Source: Gammaproteobacteria bacterium
Lineage (GTDB): Bacteria; Pseudomonadota; Gammaproteobacteria; SZUA-140
Direction of reading: 5' to 3'
Length of the DNA: 64,000 nucleotides
Assembly: GCA_016716465.1 (NCBI GenBank)
Contig: JADJWH010000004.1
Location: 186,001 to 250,000, forward strand
Part shown: positions 7,549 to 16,326 of the stretch, piece after piece
Position numbering within the stretch: the stretch's first letter is position 1
Layout of the letters: every line of letters starts with the position of its first letter
Translations under genes and position numbers: made by a program
The notes under the pieces: model-generated
Databases searched by the model: none
The model's input: only the letters and a program-made list of their open reading frames with translations
What the model was told of the DNA's origin: nothing

Positions 7549-9330
7549 TCACACGGCCGTCGATTTCTCAATAATCAACTGTTTCATATCTCTTTTTTCC
7601 TGCAGCAGGCGGGCCAGTTCCTGCTTGTCCTGCGGACTCCAGGCATCCCGCGGGCGGCTGTTCAAATTCGCGATCTGCTGCTCGACGAAGCCGAGCTGCA
7701 GGCGGTACAGGGAGTCCAGAAATTCCCGATCCAGCTCCTCGTATGGCACCAGCGACTCATCGCGGGCCAACCTGGCCAGCGCCTTCGCATGCTCGCGTCC
7801 GCGCCAATGCTCCAGCACGATGGCTGTAGTGAAATGAGGGTTGTCCTGCAGTAAATCAAGCATCTCCACCAGCAAACCGACACCCGGAGTCTCCATCCGG
7901 ATCAACCGCTTATAATCCCCGGCGTGCTGGGCCAGGGCGGGCTTTCTCAGCAGATGCGAGATCGCCTTGCGCACCAGCGAGACTACCGTCCGGTCACCCT
8001 GGGTATTCGGCGACGGCGCGCCAGGGCGACCGGCCTTCTGCGCGCCCGCCAGCATTCGCGCGAGGGTATCGGGGTTCATCTTGGAAAGTTCCGCCAGGCG
8101 GTCGATCATCAACTGCCGAAACACCCCCGGGGCCAGCCTTGCGAGATAGGGGCGGGTCAGCTCCACCAGGCGCGCCCGACCGTCTATGCTCGATATATCG
8201 GCACGCCCCACGAGCGTGTCATAGAAGAAAGTCGAAAGCGTGATTGCGTTCTCAACACGCCGCTCAAACATGTCCTTGTGCTCCTTGCGTACCAGCGAAT
8301 CCGGGTCGTCGCCCTCGGGCAGAAACATGAAACGGGCCTGCCATCCGTCACGCAGCGCGGGCAAGGCCTGCTCCAGCGCGCGCCATGCCGCTTCGCGCCC
8401 GGCCCGGTCACCGTCGAAGCAGAAGATCACCTCCGGCACCAGGCGGAACATGCGCTCCAAATGCTGGGGCGTGGTCGCCGTCCCGAGTGTAGCGACGGCA
8501 TAACGGACCCCGTGTTGCGCCAGCATCACCACATCCATGTAACCTTCGACCACAAGCAGACGCTCAAGTTGCCGCACGTGGGTGCGCGCCTCGTACAAGC
8601 CGTAGAGTTCACGCCCCTTGTGGAACAACTCGGTCTCGGGAGAATTGAGGTATTTCGGGGTGTCGTCCCCGATCACCCGCCCCCCGAATCCGATGACCCG
8701 CCCGCGGGCGTCCCGGATCGGGAACATGACACGGTCGCGGAAGCGGTCATAATATCCGCCCTGATCGCGCTTGATCAGCAGGCCGGCCTCAGCCAGCGCC
8801 CCGGCGCTGAATTTCCCCCCCATGAACGCGGCCAGATTGTCCCAGCCCGCCGGGGCGTACCCGATCCCGAACTCGGACGCCGTCTCCCCGGTGACGCCGC
8901 GCCCCTTGAGGTAGTCGATCGCCAGGCGGCCGCGCGGGTGCTCACGCAGTTGGCGGCGGAAATACTCCGCCGCCTCGCGCAGGATGTCGAGGGATTCGCC
9001 GCCCTTGCGAACGCGCTCACCGCCGCCCTCCGTCTTGGGCACCTCGAGACCCACCCGATGGGCAAGCTCATGCACGGCATCGACGAAATCGAGGTGGCAG
9101 TACTCCATCACGAAGCCGATCACCGTCCCGTGGGCACCGCAGCCGAAGCAGTGATAGAACTGTTTTTCCGGGCTGACGGTGAAGGAGGGGGTCTTTTCCT
9201 CGTGGAAGGGACAGCGCGCCACATACTCGCGCCCGGCCTTGCGCAGGGCCACGTAGCTGTCGATCACCTCCACGATGTCGACGCGCGCGGTCAATCCGTC
9301 AATGAAATCCTGGGGGATCCTGCCGGCCAT
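7549..9330 (-). CDS. dnaG: DNA primase
   Basis: 593 residues. The N-terminal zinc ribbon is seen as CPFHEEKTPSF and FYHCFGCG. The TOPRIM catalytic core follows with LVVEGYMDVVML and FCFDGDRAGREAA, carrying the acidic metal-binding residues, and a C-terminal helicase-binding domain rich in charged residues ends the protein. It makes RNA primers at the replication fork through contact with DnaB. It sits between yqeY and rpoD in the macromolecular synthesis operon; the 127-base gap from yqeY holds a hairpin that may lower primase expression. Confidence 0.98.
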   Translation of the reverse strand: MAGRIPQDFIDGLTARVDIVEVIDSYVALRKAGREYVARCPFHEEKTPSFTVSPEKQFYHCFGCGAHGTVIGFVMEYCHLDFVDAVHELAHRVGLEVPKTEGGGERVRKGGESLDILREAAEYFRRQLREHPRGRLAIDYLKGRGVTGETASEFGIGYAPAGWDNLAAFMGGKFSAGALAEAGLLIKRDQGGYYDRFRDRVMFPIRDARGRVIGFGGRVIGDDTPKYLNSPETELFHKGRELYGLYEARTHVRQLERLLVVEGYMDVVMLAQHGVRYAVATLGTATTPQHLERMFRLVPEVIFCFDGDRAGREAAWRALEQALPALRDGWQARFMFLPEGDDPDSLVRKEHKDMFERRVENAITLSTFFYDTLVGRADISSIDGRARLVELTRPYLARLAPGVFRQLMIDRLAELSKMNPDTLARMLAGAQKAGRPGAPSPNTQGDRTVVSLVRKAISHLLRKPALAQHAGDYKRLIRMETPGVGLLVEMLDLLQDNPHFTTAIVLEHWRGREHAKALARLARDESLVPYEELDREFLDSLYRLQLGFVEQQIANLNSRPRDAWSPQDKQELARLLQEKRDMKQLIIEKSTAV

Positions 9331-9403
9331 GGGTAGCTAAGATACAAGGGTGAAGACACGGTGGACAAGGGGATGAGACGGTCCCTGTCGGTACGATCAA
9401 TCG

Positions 9404-9422
9404 GGGGCGGGGCAACCGCCCC
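9404..9422 (-). terminator. GC-rich hairpin between yqeY and dnaG, possible attenuator
   Basis: GGGGCGG pairs with CCGCCCC around a 5-base loop. No U-run follows on the minus strand. E. coli has a partial terminator just before dnaG that keeps primase low; this hairpin lies in the equivalent place, but the function is inferred. Confidence 0.4.
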
Positions 9423-9457
9423 TCCGGATGCTTCGGGACGCTTGCGGAACGGACGGA

Positions 9458-9907
9458 TCAGCCGAGGCGGGCCTTGATCCGGGCGCCGACCGCGGCCATA
9501 TCGGCGCGCCCCTGGATCTGCGGTTTCAGCACACCCATGACCTTGCCCATATCCTTGACCGACTGGGCGCCGGTCTGCACCACCGCTTGTTCGATCAGGC
9601 CGGCCAGTTCCTCGTCGGAAAGCGCCGGAGGAAGATATTCCTCGATGACCCTGAGCTCATAGGCCTCCTTCTCGACCAGATCCTGGCGTCCCGCCTTGCC
9701 GAATTGATCGATGGAGTCGTTGCGCTGCTTGATCATCTTGCTCAACACGACGATGACCTGCTCATCGTCGAGGACAATGCGTTCGTCCACCTCGCGCTGT
9801 TTGATCGCGGCGTTGATCAGCCGGATGATGCCCAGACGCTGGCTGTCCTTGGCGCGCATCGCGGCCTTCATATCTTCCTGCAGGCGGTTTTTAAGCGTTG
9901 ATTCCAT
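9458..9907 (-). CDS. yqeY: GatB/YqeY domain protein
   Basis: 149 residues of the YqeY family: MESTLKNRLQEDMKAAMR at the start, then LGIIRLINAAIKQREVDER, and a C-terminal half with YLPPALSDEEL. The fold resembles the tRNA-binding tail of GatB, but the cellular role is not established; an accessory role in aminoacyl-tRNA metabolism is usually proposed. Its position between rpsU and dnaG is the normal place in many Gammaproteobacteria. Confidence 0.93.
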   Translation of the reverse strand: MESTLKNRLQEDMKAAMRAKDSQRLGIIRLINAAIKQREVDERIVLDDEQVIVVLSKMIKQRNDSIDQFGKAGRQDLVEKEAYELRVIEEYLPPALSDEELAGLIEQAVVQTGAQSVKDMGKVMGVLKPQIQGRADMAAVGARIKARLG

Positions 9908-9988
9908 AAGCCCTGGCAGAGATGATCGCCGGCAAGCCGAACCGCGGCAGGCTGCGCGACCCTGAGCCGCGCGCCTGCGCTCAATGAC

Positions 9989-10207
9989 TCACGAGTGGGG
10001 ACGGAAAAAGCGCGAACGCTCCATCGAGGTGCGCTTTTGCTGGCGTTTTACCGCAGCCGCGGCCTTGCGCTTGCGCACCGAGGTGGGCTTTTCATAAAAC
10101 TCCCGCCGACGTATCTCGGACAACACCCCGCTCTTTTCGCAGATACGCTTGAAGCGGCGCAGCGCCACCTCGAACGGCTCGTTGTCTCTCACGCGCACAT
10201 TTGGCAT
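9989..10207 (-). CDS. rpsU: 30S ribosomal protein S21
   Basis: 72 residues with the S21 hallmark start PNVRVRDNEPFEVALRRFKR, then REFYEKPTSVRKRK and a basic tail. S21 binds near the anti-Shine-Dalgarno end of 16S rRNA and helps initiation. It is the first gene of the macromolecular synthesis operon; a plausible sigma-70 promoter lies 56-85 bases upstream. Confidence 0.97.
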   Translation of the reverse strand: MPNVRVRDNEPFEVALRRFKRICEKSGVLSEIRRREFYEKPTSVRKRKAAAAVKRQQKRTSMERSRFFRPHS

Positions 10208-10262
10208 TCACATTCCCCGCAATTTGACGATGGTGAAGATTTAAAAACCCGAAAAGTCGCGT

Positions 10263-10292
10263 ATTTTAACTTTCGCTGCAACCCGGTGTAAA
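10263..10292 (-). promoter_or_regulatory. Putative sigma-70 promoter of the rpsU-yqeY-dnaG-rpoD operon
   Basis: On the minus strand TTTACA (10292-10287) is followed after 18 bases by TAAAAT (10268-10263). The -10 box ends 55 bases before the rpsU ATG, a suitable distance for the operon promoter. A second AT-rich patch at 10355-10395 could hold another start site. Confidence 0.5.
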
Positions 10293-10460
10293 GCCTCCCG
10301 TCCGGGAACCCGGAGCGGTGCACGAACCGGTCGCCGGCCGGGTCAGATTCTCGATAAATTATCTTTAAAAATCAATCTATAAAAATCTTCGGGGGTCTCC
10401 GAATACCCGGGCGACCGCACCCAGGGTGACCCGCACCGCCCCCCGGGTTTCCCCCGCGCT

Positions 10461-10489
10461 GGAACATTCGGAACCTTTTCGCACGTCTC
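10461..10489 (+). promoter_or_regulatory. Possible ECF-type promoter for the sigma factor operon
   Basis: GGAAC at 10461-10465 is followed after 18 bases by CGTCT. Many ECF sigma factors use a GGAAC -35 box and a CGT-type -10 box, and many drive their own operon. The spacer is slightly long. An overlapping GGAACC at 10470 offers no better spacing. Confidence 0.35.
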
Positions 10490-10639
10490 AGGTACTAACC
10501 GTTACCGACCGTTTCCCGAGACATCACCCGGTATTCAGACCAAGCGACAGGGGGTGAAACACCGCCCGCCTGGAGGTTACTGCGGGGTGTTACACACGAC
10601 AAAATACCGGGGTCTTGGCCATTGCACCGCAAAACCAGC

Positions 10640-11215
10640 ATGGGCAGTAAAGAGGGTTCGGAGCAATCCGCATTTGAAACCCTGGTCCGTCCGCACCTGA
10701 AACCGCTGTTCCGGCTTGCCTACCGCCTGACGCACGCCCGCGAGGATGCGGAAGACCTGATTCAGGAGCTTCTGTTGAAACTCTATCCGCGTCGCCAGGA
10801 ACTCATGGAAGTCGATCGCCTCCGCCCGTGGCTGGCCCGGGTCATGTACCGGATCTTCATCGATAACCGTCGGCGATACACCCGCTCCCCGGTGCATCTG
10901 GCCGTGGATTACGGCGGCGATGCGGAGGGGACCGATCCGATCGAGAATCTCGCCGGGACAGGGGATAACCCGGAGTTTGAAACCGAACAGGGCGTCCTGA
11001 CCCGGCACTTGCTGCAGGTGATCGACCGGTTGAGCGAGGATCACCGGCATGTGCTCAGCCTGCACGATATCGAAGGATATACCCTGGAAGAGATGCAAGT
11101 GATACTCGACTGCCCGATCGGCACGCTCAAATCGCGACTGCATCGCGCCCGCGCGCGACTGCGGGAACTCCTGCCCCATCTCGAAATGGAATTCTCATCC
11201 CTATCAAAAAAATAA
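10640..11215 (+). CDS. ECF RNA polymerase sigma factor (group IV, RpoE-like)
   Basis: About 191 residues. Sigma2 spans roughly residues 10-85 (FRLAYRLTHAREDAEDLIQE, RPWLARVMYRIFIDNRR), followed by a linker. Sigma4 covers residues 125-180 with EDHRHVLSLHDIEGYTLEEM and the recognition helix GTLKSRLHRARARLRELL. Regions 1 and 3 are absent, as in ECF factors. The next gene encodes a zinc-type anti-sigma factor, so activity is presumably released by an envelope or redox cue. The start at the internal ATG (MGSKEG) is preferred over an in-frame ATG six codons upstream; the choice is uncertain. Confidence 0.93.
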   Translation: MGSKEGSEQSAFETLVRPHLKPLFRLAYRLTHAREDAEDLIQELLLKLYPRRQELMEVDRLRPWLARVMYRIFIDNRRRYTRSPVHLAVDYGGDAEGTDPIENLAGTGDNPEFETEQGVLTRHLLQVIDRLSEDHRHVLSLHDIEGYTLEEMQVILDCPIGTLKSRLHRARARLRELLPHLEMEFSSLSKK

Positions 11216-11248
11216 ATACATAGTAATCATATACCTGAAATCCCACAT

Positions 11249-11274
11249 GGAACTTTTTTCATCGGGCCTCGTGT
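11249..11274 (+). promoter_or_regulatory. Possible second ECF-type promoter before the anti-sigma gene
   Basis: GGAAC (11249-11253), 16 bases, then CGTGT (11270-11274), 43 bases before the anti-sigma start. The spacing suits ECF promoters. It could give the anti-sigma and envelope genes separate sigma-dependent transcription. Confidence 0.35.
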
Positions 11275-11316
11275 ATCTTACTGTAGTGTTTTAGCGACAG
11301 GAACCAAGGCCGCCCC

Positions 11317-12000
11317 ATGAACTGCTCCGCAATCGATCATCTGGTGGATGACTATCTCGACGGCGTACTGACGTCCTCGGATGCCGCCGCGCTGGAACGG
11401 CATGTCGCCGCCTGTCCGTTGTGCCGCGCCCGCATGATCCGGGAGCAGAATGTGCGCCAGCTGCTGCGGACACTGCCCGCACCGGAACCGTCCGCGGATT
11501 TTTTCGATCGCGCCATCGCGGAGGCGGTGGTGCGCGATCCCCGCAAACACCGGCGCATGTCCGGCCTGGGACTCGCCCTGGCGGCGAGCGTCACGCTCGT
11601 CTTCGCGCTTGGCGTGCTGTACAGACCCGGCCCCGCACCGATACAGGACATCCCCGGGCTGGCTATCGCGCTGAACCAGGTCCAGGACGTGAGCCTTGTA
11701 CTCGAGTCCGACCAGCCCATGCAAAATGCCCGTTTTACCATCCAGCTGCCCGAAGGCATCGAGGTCGACGGATACCCGGGACAGCGTGAACTCAGCTGGG
11801 AAGGCAGTCTGGCACAAGGCAAGAATCTGCTGGTCCTTCCAGTTGAAGCGCGCAGCAGTCATGGCGGCGACCTGGTCGCCGTGGTGACTTACAGCGGAAA
11901 GAGAAAGAACTTCGTCCTGAGGATGAACGTACTGCCGTCGCGGGAACCGCCGATAAACAATCATCAGGACCAGACAGCGGCGCCGGTAACGGTAATGTAG
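11317..12000 (+). CDS. Membrane-anchored zinc-finger anti-sigma factor
   Basis: 227 residues. The N-terminal anti-sigma domain has the zf-HC2 pattern ERHVAACPLCRARM (His29, Cys33, Cys36). A single membrane helix at about residues 85-105 (LGLALAASVTLVFALGVLYR) puts the remaining 120 or so residues in the periplasm, where a beta-rich domain (FTIQLPEGIEVDGYPGQREL) may sense the signal. ZAS-type anti-sigma factors hold their cognate ECF factor inactive, and the upstream gene encodes such a factor. The periplasmic region is not a known sensor fold to me. Confidence 0.88.
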   Translation: MNCSAIDHLVDDYLDGVLTSSDAAALERHVAACPLCRARMIREQNVRQLLRTLPAPEPSADFFDRAIAEAVVRDPRKHRRMSGLGLALAASVTLVFALGVLYRPGPAPIQDIPGLAIALNQVQDVSLVLESDQPMQNARFTIQLPEGIEVDGYPGQRELSWEGSLAQGKNLLVLPVEARSSHGGDLVAVVTYSGKRKNFVLRMNVLPSREPPINNHQDQTAAPVTVM

Positions 12001-12018
12001 CCTTCAGGGCCAAACCCC

Positions 12019-12540
12019 ATGCGGATCACCTTCCACTCCATCTGCCTATCCATGTTCATTGCCGCCGTGCTGGCGGGGCGCGCGTTCGCGGCGGAAGGCG
12101 CCGGCGATCTCGATATCACCATCCGCATGATGGATGCCAGACAGACCGCCGATGAATTCATCAACCGCATCGAATTGCCCAAAGAATTCCAGGGCACCGT
12201 CCCCGCCGCCACGAGCAGCGGGCCATCGAACAAGGACACACAGCGCGGAACCGATGATAAACGTAAACGCCGCGACGGCGTCAAAAACAACGATGCCGGC
12301 CGGGACACTGGCGAACGCGACCGCACCGACACGCAGGCGGATCTCCACTCGACCAACGCTGCCGACCAAGGCGACCCCCCCGGTTTACGCGATCGCGCGG
12401 ACGAATCGCGCGAACGGCGCGATAATTTCCAGCAAAGCTCGCGTGAGCAGCAGGAATCGGCCCGACAGAACTCCCGGGAAAACTGGGACAAGGTCCGCGA
12501 GTCCTACCCGCCTTCCGCGTGGCCGGATCGGGAGAAATAG
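12019..12540 (+). CDS. Secreted, highly charged hypothetical protein
   Basis: 173 residues. A clear signal peptide (SICLSMFIAAVLAGRAFA, cut before AEGAG) is followed by a short ordered segment (DITIRMMDARQTADEFINRI). The rest is extremely rich in Arg, Asp, Asn, Glu and Gln and is probably disordered. No family recognised. It is 18 bases downstream of the anti-sigma gene and followed by an outer-membrane protein gene, so it is likely part of the same envelope-response operon. Confidence 0.7.
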   Translation: MRITFHSICLSMFIAAVLAGRAFAAEGAGDLDITIRMMDARQTADEFINRIELPKEFQGTVPAATSSGPSNKDTQRGTDDKRKRRDGVKNNDAGRDTGERDRTDTQADLHSTNAADQGDPPGLRDRADESRERRDNFQQSSREQQESARQNSRENWDKVRESYPPSAWPDREK

Positions 12541-12550
12541 TATAAATTAA

Positions 12551-12578
12551 GGGCTGGTCGACCTACTCTCGCCAGCCC
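12551..12578 (+). terminator. Hairpin between the charged protein and the barrel gene
   Basis: GGGCTGG pairs with CCAGCCC across a 14-base loop, 11 bases after the stop codon. No U-run follows, so it is more likely a stabilising or weak attenuating element than a full terminator. Confidence 0.3.
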
Positions 12579-12668
12579 ATGGGGTGGCGGGGCGTTTATT
12601 CACGGCCTGTCCGGCATCCCCCCTTTGGTCCCCGATGCATGGAAAGGCCTCTCTGATCCTGTGCCGCC

Positions 12669-14021
12669 ATGCCGCCCAGCGCCCGTGACCCGCAGCGCGC
12701 GAAGAGAAGCGGGCCGTCGCTGCTCGCCGCAATCCTCTTCAATCTGACCCTACCCGTCGCCTATGCTGACGAGGCCTATGATCAGGGCATCGACGCCTTC
12801 AACCGCGGTGACTATGAGACCGCGGTTACGCACTTTCTCGCCTCCCGACCCGAAACCGAAGACAACGCAGCCCTCTATTACAACCTCGGAGCCAGTTATT
12901 ACAAGCTCGCGCGTTACCCCGAGGCCAGGGAAGCCTTTCTGAAGGTCATTGCCGATCCCGACATCGCGCCCCTCGGATACTACAACCTCGCGCTCGTCGA
13001 CGCCCAGCTGAACCGAGCCGACCAGGTGGCGGCCTGGCTGCAGCGCACGATCGAGAGCACGGACAACCCGAAACTCCGGTCGCTGGCCCTGACGCTGCTG
13101 GAGCGATACTCAACCGAACGGGAGGAGATTCGCGAAGCCGTTGACCTGTCGGCGGTCTCGCCCTGGTCAGGCTTCATCGTGGGCGAAACGGGTTACGACA
13201 GCAATGTCATCCTGCTCGCCGACAACCAGACCCTCACCACCAGCGACCAGGATGATTATTTCTTCGATGCCTTCGGCTATCTCCAGCGGAGACTGCGCAC
13301 GAGCGGCTCCATTGGCATGAGCCTGGAAGGAAGCGCCTATGTCATCAAGTACCAGGACCTGAACGGCTATGACATCGACTCCCTGTCTCTCGGCGGGTTG
13401 CTGGAGAAGGATATCGCCGGATGGTCGGCCGCGGGTCGTGCCCAGCTGGTGTACAGCTTTCTGGACGGCGATGAATTCACCCTGGAACCCCGTTTCAAGC
13501 TGAGCACCAGCCGGTGGCTGGAAACAGGGCGCAGCCGCCTGCGTCTGCGCTACGAAGTCAGCCGGATAAACGACCTGGACCCCCTCTATACCTATCTCTC
13601 CGGCTGGCGTCACCGGACCGATGCGCGCATGAGCTGGTTGCGCGGCAAACGCCAACTGCACCTGATGTACCAACTCGAGACCAATTATCGCGAGGAACTC
13701 TCCACTCCGCTGTTCACCAGCTATTCACCCGTGCGCAATTCCGTGCGCCTCGAAGCGGAAGGCCCCGTCGGCGCCCTGTTCCACGCCGCGCTCGAACTGC
13801 GCTATTCGCGCTCGCACTACCTGAATCCGAATGAGCTGGCCGATGGCAGCTTCCTGACCCGCAACGATGACCAGATCATGGCCATCGCCCGGCTCACGCA
13901 CGGGCTTTCCGGCGGGAACGAATTGTCTTTTGAATACCGGCGCACCGAAAACCGGTCCAACATCGACGATTACGACTACACGCAATACACCGCCATGATC
14001 GGTCTGCTGCTGCCGTTCTGA
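12669..14021 (+). CDS. Outer-membrane protein: TPR domain plus C-terminal beta-barrel (SLAM/DUF560-like)
   Basis: 450 residues with a signal peptide ending AYA before DEAYDQG. TPR-like repeats cover about residues 35-150 (FNRGDYETAVTHFLASRP, ALYYNLGASYYKLARYPEAR, LGYYNLALVDAQLNRADQV). The remaining 300 residues alternate polar and aromatic residues as in a barrel and end in ...TAMIGLLLPF, with the terminal Phe typical of BAM substrates. This arrangement resembles surface-lipoprotein assembly modulators, but the substrate is unknown. It is the last gene of the sigma-factor cluster and converges on ptsP with a 10-base gap. Confidence 0.8.
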   Translation: MPPSARDPQRAKRSGPSLLAAILFNLTLPVAYADEAYDQGIDAFNRGDYETAVTHFLASRPETEDNAALYYNLGASYYKLARYPEAREAFLKVIADPDIAPLGYYNLALVDAQLNRADQVAAWLQRTIESTDNPKLRSLALTLLERYSTEREEIREAVDLSAVSPWSGFIVGETGYDSNVILLADNQTLTTSDQDDYFFDAFGYLQRRLRTSGSIGMSLEGSAYVIKYQDLNGYDIDSLSLGGLLEKDIAGWSAAGRAQLVYSFLDGDEFTLEPRFKLSTSRWLETGRSRLRLRYEVSRINDLDPLYTYLSGWRHRTDARMSWLRGKRQLHLMYQLETNYREELSTPLFTSYSPVRNSVRLEAEGPVGALFHAALELRYSRSHYLNPNELADGSFLTRNDDQIMAIARLTHGLSGGNELSFEYRRTENRSNIDDYDYTQYTAMIGLLLPF

Positions 14022-14031
14022 ACCGGAGAGG

Positions 14032-16299
14032 CTATCTGCCCGCCCGGACCAGGCTGCCCAGGCCGGCCTGCTGCAACAGGCCGTCGAGATGACGGCGGAT
14101 GCTGCGGGTATCTTCCATCGCCAGCACCTCGTCGAGGATATCCCGCGCACGACCGATGCTGAAGTTATGGATCACCCATTTGACGCGCGGCAGGCTGGTG
14201 ACACTCGCGCTAAGGTTTGACACGCCCATTCCAAGCAGCAACAGCGCAGACGCGGGATCCCCCGCCATCTCACCACAGACTCCCACCGCACGCCCGCAGC
14301 GCTGCGCCGTAACGACCACTTGCATCATCGCGCGCAGCACCGCGGGATGCAGGGAATCGTACAAGGAGGCCACGCGCGTGTTATTCCGGTCCACGGCCAG
14401 CATGTACTGGGTCAGATCGTTGGTGCCGATGGAAAGAAAATCCACGCGCGGCGCCAGCGTGTCGATCTGGTAGATAGCCGACGGCACCTCGATCATGATG
14501 CCGGTCTCCGGCATCGTCACCGCCTCGCCCTGACCGCACAGCTCCTGATGCACCCGCCGGATGATACGCAAGGCCTCGTCGACCTCGCTGACGTCGCTGA
14601 TCATCGGGAGCAGCAGCCGCAAATTGTTCAGGCCGATGCTGGCGCGCAAGATCGCGCGCAACTGGACCGAGAATATCTCCGGATGGTCGAGCGTGATCCT
14701 GATGCCGCGCCAGCCCAGGAACGGATTCTCCTCGTGAATCGGGAAATAGGGCAGCATCTTGTCCCCGCCCACGTCCAGCGTACGTACCGTCACCGGCAGC
14801 GGTGCGTAGGCCTCCAGCACCTGCCGGTAGATCTGGCGCTGCTCCTCCTCGCTCGGGAAGCGGTTGCGGATCATGAAAGGGAACTCCGTCCGGTACAGAC
14901 CGATGCCCTCCGCGCCGTGGTGCAGCGATGGGTTGATGTCGGACAATAACCCGGCATTGGCGTAAAGCGGGATCCGTATCCCGTCCGGTGTAATCGCGGG
15001 CAGATCACGTAGCTCCGCCAACTCGGCGGCGAGCCTCTCCTCTTCCTGGGCCAGCACAAGATATTCCGCGCGCACCTTGGCCGAGGGGGAGACAAACAGG
15101 GTACCGCTGTCACCGTCGACGATCAGTTCGCGCCCGTCTATGCGCCCCACGGGCAGGTCGCTCAGGCCGACCACCGCCGGTATGCCGAGCGACCGCGCCA
15201 GGATCGCCACGTGCGAGGATCCGGAACCACGCACCGTCACCACGCCCGCCAGGCGATCCAGCGGCACCTCCGCCAGCATCGAGGCCGTGATCTCCTCGCC
15301 GACCAGTACCGCGCGCTCCGGATATTGCCGCTGATCCTGCGGCATGTTCTCCAGCCGCGCCAGGATGCGCCGCCCGACATCCCGCACGTCTTCCGCGCGT
15401 TCGCGGAGGTAGGGATCCTCCATCTGATCGAAGACCCGCGTGTGCTCGGCGATCGTATCGCGCAACGCTCCCGCCGCCCAGTTGCCGGCGCGGATCCGCT
15501 CCAGGGTCTGATTCTCCAGACTCGGGCTGCTCAACATCAGGGTATAGGCATTGAACAAGGCGCGATCTTCGGCGGCGAGGGAATCGCCCATCCTGTGCTC
15601 CAGCATCCGAATGTCGTCGCGCGCCGCTTCCAGGGCGGCGCGGAAGAGCGCCGCCTCTCCCTCGATATCACTGACTCGCCGATCGGGGATCGCGCTCAGA
15701 TCCGCTGGCGGAAAGATCACTACGGCCGACCCGAAGCCGATTCCAGGGGCCCCGGGCAGGCCTACGATCGGGCGCGATTCGACACCTTCCTGGTCGGCGG
15801 AGAATCCCCGGATACCCCCGTTCGCGGCGGCAAGCGCGATGGCTCCGGACAGTTGCGCGGCGATGGTGAGCAGAAACGCCACCTCGTCGTCGTCGAAGCG
15901 GCGCTTGTCGTGCTGGCGCGCGACCAGAACCCCCATCACCTTGCGGTGATGGATGATCGGTACGCCGAGAAAACCGTGATAGTAGGCCTCGCCCGTCTCC
16001 GCGACAAAGCGATAACGGGGATCGGCGGGCGCGTCGTCGAGGTTGAGGGGTTCCTCGGTCTCCCCCACCACACCGACCAGGCCTTCGCCGCGCGCGAGGA
16101 AGACCCGCCCGATCGCCTGGGGATTGAGGCCGTCCGTCGCCATGAGGATGAAGGCATCCCGGGCGGGATCGAACAGATATACGGTGCAGACATCAACCTT
16201 GATGGCTTGCTTTACACGGGTGACGATAATCGACAGGGCCTGCTGCAGATCGCGGGCCGCATTGACTTCCTGAACTATGCGCCGAAGTGTGGCGAGCAT
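14032..16299 (-). CDS. ptsP: PTS-Ntr enzyme I (GAF-containing PEP-protein phosphotransferase)
   Basis: 755 residues. An N-terminal GAF domain (about 1-165) is followed by the enzyme I N domain, the phospho-histidine swivel domain with GSGSSHVAILARSLG (His near residue 363), and the PEP-binding barrel ending in GVCGEMAGDP. It takes phosphate from PEP and starts the nitrogen-type PTS phosphorelay to NPr and EIIA-Ntr; the GAF domain senses glutamine in E. coli. The downstream relay partners are encoded at 53.8-56.8 kb. It lies 27 bases after rppH, the usual gammaproteobacterial neighbour. Confidence 0.96.
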   Translation of the reverse strand: MLATLRRIVQEVNAARDLQQALSIIVTRVKQAIKVDVCTVYLFDPARDAFILMATDGLNPQAIGRVFLARGEGLVGVVGETEEPLNLDDAPADPRYRFVAETGEAYYHGFLGVPIIHHRKVMGVLVARQHDKRRFDDDEVAFLLTIAAQLSGAIALAAANGGIRGFSADQEGVESRPIVGLPGAPGIGFGSAVVIFPPADLSAIPDRRVSDIEGEAALFRAALEAARDDIRMLEHRMGDSLAAEDRALFNAYTLMLSSPSLENQTLERIRAGNWAAGALRDTIAEHTRVFDQMEDPYLRERAEDVRDVGRRILARLENMPQDQRQYPERAVLVGEEITASMLAEVPLDRLAGVVTVRGSGSSHVAILARSLGIPAVVGLSDLPVGRIDGRELIVDGDSGTLFVSPSAKVRAEYLVLAQEEERLAAELAELRDLPAITPDGIRIPLYANAGLLSDINPSLHHGAEGIGLYRTEFPFMIRNRFPSEEEQRQIYRQVLEAYAPLPVTVRTLDVGGDKMLPYFPIHEENPFLGWRGIRITLDHPEIFSVQLRAILRASIGLNNLRLLLPMISDVSEVDEALRIIRRVHQELCGQGEAVTMPETGIMIEVPSAIYQIDTLAPRVDFLSIGTNDLTQYMLAVDRNNTRVASLYDSLHPAVLRAMMQVVVTAQRCGRAVGVCGEMAGDPASALLLLGMGVSNLSASVTSLPRVKWVIHNFSIGRARDILDEVLAMEDTRSIRRHLDGLLQQAGLGSLVRAGR

Positions 16300-16326
16300 C
16301 CTGGTTTCCGCGCCGCGGGCTCCGCG

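Larger units (their letters stand above)
10208..10639. other. Divergent control region between rpsU and the ECF sigma gene
   Basis: 432 bases with no gene. Contains the rpsU promoter on the left, an AT-rich patch at 10355-10395, a GC-rich central part, and a possible ECF-type promoter at 10461-10489 facing the sigma gene. Confidence 0.6.
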
